Below, one piece after another: positions 57,431-61,756 of a stretch of DNA of 61,756 bases (positions within the stretch are counted from its first letter, which is position 1; every line of letters starts with the position of its first letter). The notes under the pieces are model-generated. The model ran no database searches, had not been told where the DNA came from, and saw only the letters and a program-made list of their open reading frames with translations. The position numbers were made by a program, and so were the translations under genes. The stretch is from Lolliginicoccus lacisalsi (GTDB taxonomy: Bacteria; Actinomycetota; Actinomycetes; Mycobacteriales; Mycobacteriaceae): positions 383,464 to 445,219 of the forward strand of contig NZ_JACYWE010000001.1 in NCBI RefSeq assembly GCF_014841105.1, given 5' to 3'.

Positions 57431-58879
57431 CTAGTCGTCCTGGATGCGGCGCCACGGCCGCGCCTGCTCCAGCTCCATGGCGATCTCTAGCAGGACGCGC
57501 TCGTCGCCGAGCGGCGCCGAGAGCTGCACCCCGATGGGCCTTCCGTCGCTGGTGGTGCCCGCGGGCAGGGAGATCGCGGGGTTCCCGGCCGCGTTGTTGA
57601 TCGGCGTGAAGGAAACGTAGGTCTGTAGCCGCTCGATCAGTTCCTCGAAGGGATGGTTAGGCGACAGGTACCCGATCGGCGGCGTGGTGTGGCCCACCAC
57701 CGGGCTCAGCACGATGTCCCATGGCTCGAACCATTCCTGCACCACCGCGGAGGTGCCGCGCAGCCGCCGCAGGGTGGCCGGGGAGCGGTATGCCTCCCGC
57801 CAGTACCGCTGGGCGAGCCCGAGAGTGAGCGGATCGAGGCGCGCCCGATTGAACTCGCGGCCATGCATCCACCGGCCGGGGGCGGTGAGGATCACCGAGA
57901 GCATCCCCCAGTAGTGAACGAAGTCCCGCGCGAAGCCTGGCCCCACGGGCAGCGTGGCATCGTCGACGTGGTGGCCGAGGCTCGCGAGCAGGTCCGCGGT
58001 GGCGCGCACCGCGCTCCGCGTCTCGGGATCGGTGGCGTGGCCGACCACGGAATCCATCACGATGCCGATCCGGCGGCGTTGCTCGCCCGGAGCGCGGATA
58101 TGCCCGATGGGCGGGAGGGCATTGTTGCGGAACACGCGCTCGGCATCAGCGTGGAACGCCACGACGTCACGGACGGAGCGAGCGACCACGCCGTCCGAGA
58201 TGATGCGGACGGGCAGCGCGTCCTGCACGGGCTCGGTGCGCATGCGGCCGCGGCTCGCCTTGAGCCCGACGAGCCCGCACGCGGCGGCGGGAATGCGGAT
58301 CGAGCCACCGCCGTCGTTGGCATGGGCGATGGGCAGGGCGCCGCTCGCAACGAGTGCTGCCGCGCCGCCCGACGAGGCCCCGGCCGAGTAGTCCAGGTGC
58401 CAGGGGTTGCGGGTGGGCTCGGAGGCGGCGAACTCCGTGGAGGCGTTGAACCCGAACTCGGGCAGGCGCGACTTGCCGAGAGGCACCAGCCCCACGCCGA
58501 GGAATTGCTCGACGAAGCGGTCGGTGTGGCGCACCGGTCGCGCCGGGACGGCCAGCGATCCACGAGTGGTGGGCTGCCCGGCCAGATTGACGTTGTCCTT
58601 CAGCATCGAGGGAACGCCCGAGAGAGCTCCTCGCCCTCCTGAGGGTGCCGTGCGCGCCATCTCGCGGGCACGCTCGAAGTCCGCGAGCTGCAGGGCATGG
58701 AGGCGGGGCTCGATGTCAGCGATCCGCTCGATCGCGGCCTCGACCGCCTCGGCCGCGGAGATGCTGCCGTCGCGGATCGCGGCGGCGATCCCTACCGCGT
58801 CGTGATCGCTGAGCGCATCATCGCGGAAGGCGTGGACTCGCGCCTCTGGCGCGGCGGGGGGCAGCTCAGTTTCTCGCAC
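57431..58879 (-). CDS. Amidase-signature family hydrolase
   Basis: 482 residues from a GTG at 58879; the long upstream extension is a shadow of rsmB. Catalytic Lys94 (LKDNVNLAG), cis-Ser169 (AGASSGG) and nucleophile Ser193 (GGSIRIP) are spaced 75 and 24 residues apart, exactly as in amidase-signature enzymes. Similar in type to 6-aminohexanoate-cyclic-dimer hydrolases and fatty-acid-amide hydrolases; the substrate is unknown. No GatB/GatC neighbour, so it is not GatA. Part of an insertion between rsmB and rpe. Confidence 0.88.
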   Translation of the reverse strand: MRETELPPAAPEARVHAFRDDALSDHDAVGIAAAIRDGSISAAEAVEAAIERIADIEPRLHALQLADFERAREMARTAPSGGRGALSGVPSMLKDNVNLAGQPTTRGSLAVPARPVRHTDRFVEQFLGVGLVPLGKSRLPEFGFNASTEFAASEPTRNPWHLDYSAGASSGGAAALVASGALPIAHANDGGGSIRIPAAACGLVGLKASRGRMRTEPVQDALPVRIISDGVVARSVRDVVAFHADAERVFRNNALPPIGHIRAPGEQRRRIGIVMDSVVGHATDPETRSAVRATADLLASLGHHVDDATLPVGPGFARDFVHYWGMLSVILTAPGRWMHGREFNRARLDPLTLGLAQRYWREAYRSPATLRRLRGTSAVVQEWFEPWDIVLSPVVGHTTPPIGYLSPNHPFEELIERLQTYVSFTPINNAAGNPAISLPAGTTSDGRPIGVQLSAPLGDERVLLEIAMELEQARPWRRIQDD

Positions 58880-58947
58880 CGCGCCGATGATACGCCGCGC
58901 GGCCCCCGCCCGCCCTTCGAGAAACCCGTCCCGCCTTGCGAGAAACC

Positions 58948-58978
58948 GGGCCCGTCCCGCGAGGGATCGGCGGGCCCG
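58948..58978 (-). terminator. Hairpin downstream of rsmB
   Basis: CGGGCCCG-type arms (58947-58954 and 58971-58978, 8 bp) begin 7 nt beyond the rsmB stop on the minus strand. It separates rsmB from the amidase. No T-tract. Confidence 0.55.
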
Positions 58979-58985
58979 CGCCGGG

Positions 58986-60470
58986 CTACTCGGGCTTGCG
59001 CAGCACCGCGATGAACATCGCGTCCGTGCCATGGCGGTGCGGCCAGAGCTGCACGAACTCCCCGGCTGGGCCGGCCGCCGCGCGAGGCACCTCGTTGAGC
59101 ACCTCGCCCGCGGGGACCGCCTCGCCCCCGCGCTTGCGGATCGCGTGCGAGACAACCCCGATCGTCTCCGCCACGTGCGGGGAGCAGGTCGAGTACACCA
59201 CGATCCCGCCAGGCCGGACGAGATCGATCGCGGCATCGAGCAGCTCGCGCTGCAGCCGCGCGAGGCCCGCGACGTCGCTGGACTGCTTGCGCCAGCGCGC
59301 CTCCGGCCGCCGGCGCAGCGCGCCGAGCCCCGTGCATGGCGCGTCCACGAGTACCCGGTCATAGCCGGGCTCGAGGCCGCTCTCCCGGCCATCAGCCTCG
59401 TGGACGGCCACCGGGAGCCCCTTCACCGAAGTGCGGACGAGCTCGGCGCGGTGGGTGGAGATCTCCACGGCATCGAGGCGCGCGCCGTCGATCGCGGCGA
59501 TCGCACCCATGAGCACCGCCTTGCCTCCCGGTCCCGCGCACAGGTCCAGCCAGCGACCTCCATCCTCCCCGGAAACTGGTGCGCGCAGGGCCGCGAGGGC
59601 CACGAGCTGGCTGCCCTCGTCCTGCACCGAAGCGAGGCCATCGCGAACCGGATCGAGCTCGCCGGGGTCGCCCGACTCCAGATGCACGGCATACGGCGAG
59701 TAGTTGCCCTCCGTGCCGCCTGTGACCAGCGCTAGCTCCTCGCCGGTGATCTCGCCCGGCCGCGCGACGAGGTGGATCGTGGGACGTGCATCGTCGGCGG
59801 CGAGGGCCTCATCGATCTCGGCGGCGCCCGCGCCGAGCGCGTCGGCGAAGGCCTGGCCGATCCAGCGCGGGTGGGCATGCGTGAACGCGGCCCGACCGAT
59901 CGGGTCGGTCGGCGCGAGCTGCGCGATCCACTGCTCCTCGGTCTTCTCCGAGACCCGGCGCAGCACTGCGTTGACGAAGCCGGTGATCCGCTCGCCCCCC
60001 TCGGTGCGCGCCATCGCGACGGCGGTGCTCACCGCGGCATGCGGCGCCACCCGGGTTCGCAGCAGCTGGTAGGCGGCGAGCCGGAGAATGTCGAGGATCG
60101 TTCCGTCGATCTCGTTGGCGGGCCGCCCCGCCGCCGCGGCGATGATCTCGTCGAGCAGCCCCTGCGCGCGGCACGCACCGTATGCGAGCTCGGTGGCGAA
60201 AGCGGCAGCGCGGCCAGTGATCCGGCGGTCGCGCAGCAGCTTGGGAAGCATCAGGTTGGCGTAGGCCGAGCGATCGCGCACGGCGCGCAGCACATCGCGG
60301 GCAGCGAGGCGCGCCGGATCCACGGGTGCGTCAGTGGGAGGCTCGGCCCGCGCCGGGCCCCGGCGCCCGGACTGCCGCTGCGGGGGCGTGGGGCCAGGCC
60401 TGCTGCCGCCCCGGCCGCCGCGCCGCGGGTTGTGGGCGGGCCCATGCCGGGATGGTTCGGGGGGATTCAC
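58986..60470 (-). CDS. rsmB: 16S rRNA (cytosine-967-C5)-methyltransferase RsmB/Fmu
   Basis: 494 residues from a GTG at 60470 overlapping the fmt stop (GTGA). Pro/Arg/Gly-rich N-terminus, NusB-like domain (RDVLRAVRD... VLRRVSEKT), then a SAM-dependent methyltransferase with [24 protein letters not shown] and the catalytic YSTCSPH. Methylates C967 of 16S rRNA. Linked to fmt as usual, but normally next to rpe. Confidence 0.95.
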   Translation of the reverse strand: MNPPEPSRHGPAHNPRRGGRGGSRPGPTPPQRQSGRRGPARAEPPTDAPVDPARLAARDVLRAVRDRSAYANLMLPKLLRDRRITGRAAAFATELAYGACRAQGLLDEIIAAAAGRPANEIDGTILDILRLAAYQLLRTRVAPHAAVSTAVAMARTEGGERITGFVNAVLRRVSEKTEEQWIAQLAPTDPIGRAAFTHAHPRWIGQAFADALGAGAAEIDEALAADDARPTIHLVARPGEITGEELALVTGGTEGNYSPYAVHLESGDPGELDPVRDGLASVQDEGSQLVALAALRAPVSGEDGGRWLDLCAGPGGKAVLMGAIAAIDGARLDAVEISTHRAELVRTSVKGLPVAVHEADGRESGLEPGYDRVLVDAPCTGLGALRRRPEARWRKQSSDVAGLARLQRELLDAAIDLVRPGGIVVYSTCSPHVAETIGVVSHAIRKRGGEAVPAGEVLNEVPRAAAGPAGEFVQLWPHRHGTDAMFIAVLRKPE

Positions 60471-61393
60471 TGCGCGGTCGCTCCTTCTGCGAGTCGCGCG
60501 CCGCGAGCCCAGTCGGCGGCGCGCATGGCTTTCTTGCCCTGGGGCTGGACGGTGTCGAGCTGTAGCGCTCCCGTGGCCGTGCCGACGCGCACGGTGCTCT
60601 TGGTCGCCTGGATCTCGCCGGGGGCGAGGCGGGTGGCCTCGTCCACGCCCGCGCTGGTGATCTTCACGCGCAGGTCGCCCACCATGGTCCACGCGCCTGG
60701 TGCTGGGGTCATGGCGCGGATGTGGCGTTCAACGATGTGGCCGGGCTGGTCCCAGCGGGCCCGCGCGGCCTCGACCGTCACCTTGGGCGCGTGGGAGACA
60801 CCATCGGTGGACTGCGGGATCGCGGTCAGTGTGCTGTCCTCGAGCCCGTCCATCGTGTGCTCGAGCAGCACCGCGCCGGCCTCGGCGAGCCGTTCGAGCA
60901 GCACCCCGGACGTATCGGTCGGCCGGATCCGCTCGGTCATGGTGCCGAGCACGTCACCGGTGTCGAGGCCCTCGTCGATGCGAAAGGTCGTGGCGCCCGT
61001 CATGTCATCGCCCGCGGCGATCGCTGCCTGCACGGGAGCGGCGCCGCGCCATGCGGGCAGCAAGGAAAAGTGCAGGTTGATCCATCCCAGGCGGGGAATG
61101 GCAATGACCTCGCGGGTCAGCAGTGCCCCGTAGGCCACGACCGGGCAGCAATCGGGACCGATCTCCGAGAGTTGCTCGAGGAACTCCGGATCGGAGGGGC
61201 GGCGCGGGGCGAGCACCGGGATGCCGTGCTCGTCGGCGAGCTGGCCTACCGGGCTTCGCCGCGCTCGGCGACCGCGCCCTGCCGCCGCGTCCGGGCGCGT
61301 GACCACCGCGGCCACCTCGTGGCGGGGGCTATCGATGAGGCGGCGCAAGGCCGGCACTGCCGGTTCGGGGGTGCCGGCGAAGACGAGCCGCAT
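60467..61393 (-). CDS. fmt: Methionyl-tRNA formyltransferase
   Basis: 308 residues from the ATG at 61393 with GGGAGA upstream. [36 protein letters not shown] (formyl-THF/active-site region) and the C-terminal OB-like domain. Formylates initiator Met-tRNA. First gene of fmt-rsmB. Confidence 0.96.
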   Translation of the reverse strand: MRLVFAGTPEPAVPALRRLIDSPRHEVAAVVTRPDAAAGRGRRARRSPVGQLADEHGIPVLAPRRPSDPEFLEQLSEIGPDCCPVVAYGALLTREVIAIPRLGWINLHFSLLPAWRGAAPVQAAIAAGDDMTGATTFRIDEGLDTGDVLGTMTERIRPTDTSGVLLERLAEAGAVLLEHTMDGLEDSTLTAIPQSTDGVSHAPKVTVEAARARWDQPGHIVERHIRAMTPAPGAWTMVGDLRVKITSAGVDEATRLAPGEIQATKSTVRVGTATGALQLDTVQPQGKKAMRAADWARGARLAEGATAQ

Positions 61394-61466
61394 GGATCTC
61401 CCTCTGGTCGTGGATGGTGGTTCAACCGCACCAGTCTATTGTCCAGGGGCCGTGCCGCGAACTCCG

Positions 61467-61756
61467 CTAGCTGTTGCTCGCGACGAAGGTTTCCACCAGT
61501 CCCACCCCGGGCGCCATCATCTGGCATGCGGCTGCGGGCTCGTGCCGGGGATCGAGCGCGCTGAGCACCAGATCGTGGACGGTCGGGTTGTAGAGGAGCT
61601 GGAAGTGACCGCTCATGTCGAGCGGGCAGTGGTCCTGCAGAATGATGTTTCGCGCGCCGGGCCCGCGCAGGGCCGAGTTCTCCATCGGCTGGATGACCTC
61701 GTCGTGGCTGGTGTTGATCGTCGTGTAGGAGAGGCCGGGAACCGTATCGGCCGGGG
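61467..61756 (-). CDS. Lipase/esterase, C-terminal part (class-2-type alpha/beta hydrolase), 5' partial
   Basis: About 96 residues are visible; the frame stays open to the window edge, so the gene starts outside. The visible part has a catalytic-Asp-like HDEVIQP and the histidine in DMSGHFQLLYNP, which fit secreted actinobacterial class-2 lipases (TTINTSHDEVIQP ... LSALDP). Nucleophile and signal peptide are not in the window. Two single Cys residues could form a disulfide. Upstream of fmt by 73 nt. Confidence 0.65.
   Translation of the reverse strand, partial: PADTVPGLSYTTINTSHDEVIQPMENSALRGPGARNIILQDHCPLDMSGHFQLLYNPTVHDLVLSALDPRHEPAAACQMMAPGVGLVETFVASNS

Overview
The window is high-GC, gene-dense chromosomal DNA from a mycolic-acid actinobacterium (order Mycobacteriales/Corynebacteriales). 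The support is gene order as much as gene content. Several blocks follow the Mycobacterium tuberculosis Rv1406-Rv1491 layout: fabG1(mabA)-inhA-hemH; moxR-DUF58-VWA beside two NlpC/P60 hydrolases and acn; sufR-B-D-C-S-U-T next to mptB; ctaA/qor/ctaB/tkt/tal; secG-tpi-pgk-gap-whiA-yvcK-rapZ-uvrC; and ribH-ribBA-ribE-ribD-rpe with rsmB-fmt. The genus cannot be resolved from the sequence alone. I saw no tRNA, rRNA, insertion sequence, prophage or CRISPR array. The two end genes (a VTT-family membrane protein and a class-2-type lipase) run off the window.

Layout. Bases 1-9849 hold a VTT membrane protein, a BVMO-type flavin monooxygenase, an SPFH/NfeD pair, DUF3097, the mabA-inhA-hemH block and two proteins of unknown function. 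Bases 10141-15603 (all minus strand) hold the MoxR/DUF58/VWA operon, two NlpC/P60 hydrolases with RipA-type catalytic spacing, and an Rv1476-like membrane protein. Bases 15604-19643 hold acn, its predicted repressor acnR with a matching operator, and a small helix-turn-helix protein. Bases 19831-23756 hold an ABC-F protein, an SDR and a lycopene cyclase. Bases 24157-30601 hold the seven-gene suf operon, headed by sufR with a matching operator. Bases 30712-37782 hold mptB, an ABC exporter, ctaA, a small protein, qor and ctaB. Bases 38047-46526 hold the non-oxidative pentose-phosphate genes (tkt, tal), pgl, secG and the tpi-pgk-gap glycolytic cluster. Bases 46670-56311 are a long minus-strand chain from rpe through riboflavin synthesis, uvrC, rapZ and yvcK to whiA. 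Bases 56353-58879 are an accessory insertion (two membrane proteins and an amidase), followed by rsmB and fmt.

How it works together. The chain links envelope biogenesis (MabA/InhA mycolate elongation, MptB lipoglycan mannosylation, NlpC/P60 wall hydrolases), cofactor supply (Fe-S, heme, heme A, riboflavin) and central carbon metabolism. Neighbouring genes are commonly coupled through 1-4 nt ATGA, GTGA or TGATG overlaps. Two regulatory circuits can be read from the DNA: AcnR on acn and SufR on suf.

Most interesting signal. Three copies of a fixed-length 68-bp element (23853-23920, 36628-36695, 57273-57340) each lie between convergent genes. Each has AAAAGCACC, then 18 nt later a 15-bp hairpin arm, a 20-nt loop with CTGGT at the same place, and an almost invariant right arm ending CTATCGCGTTTG. 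Changes between copies are compensatory or keep G-U pairing only in plus-strand RNA, and all copies sit among local GC-rich tandem repeats. Other convergent spacers carry unrelated long inverted repeats. A second notable point is that zwf and opcA are absent from their usual place between tal and pgl.
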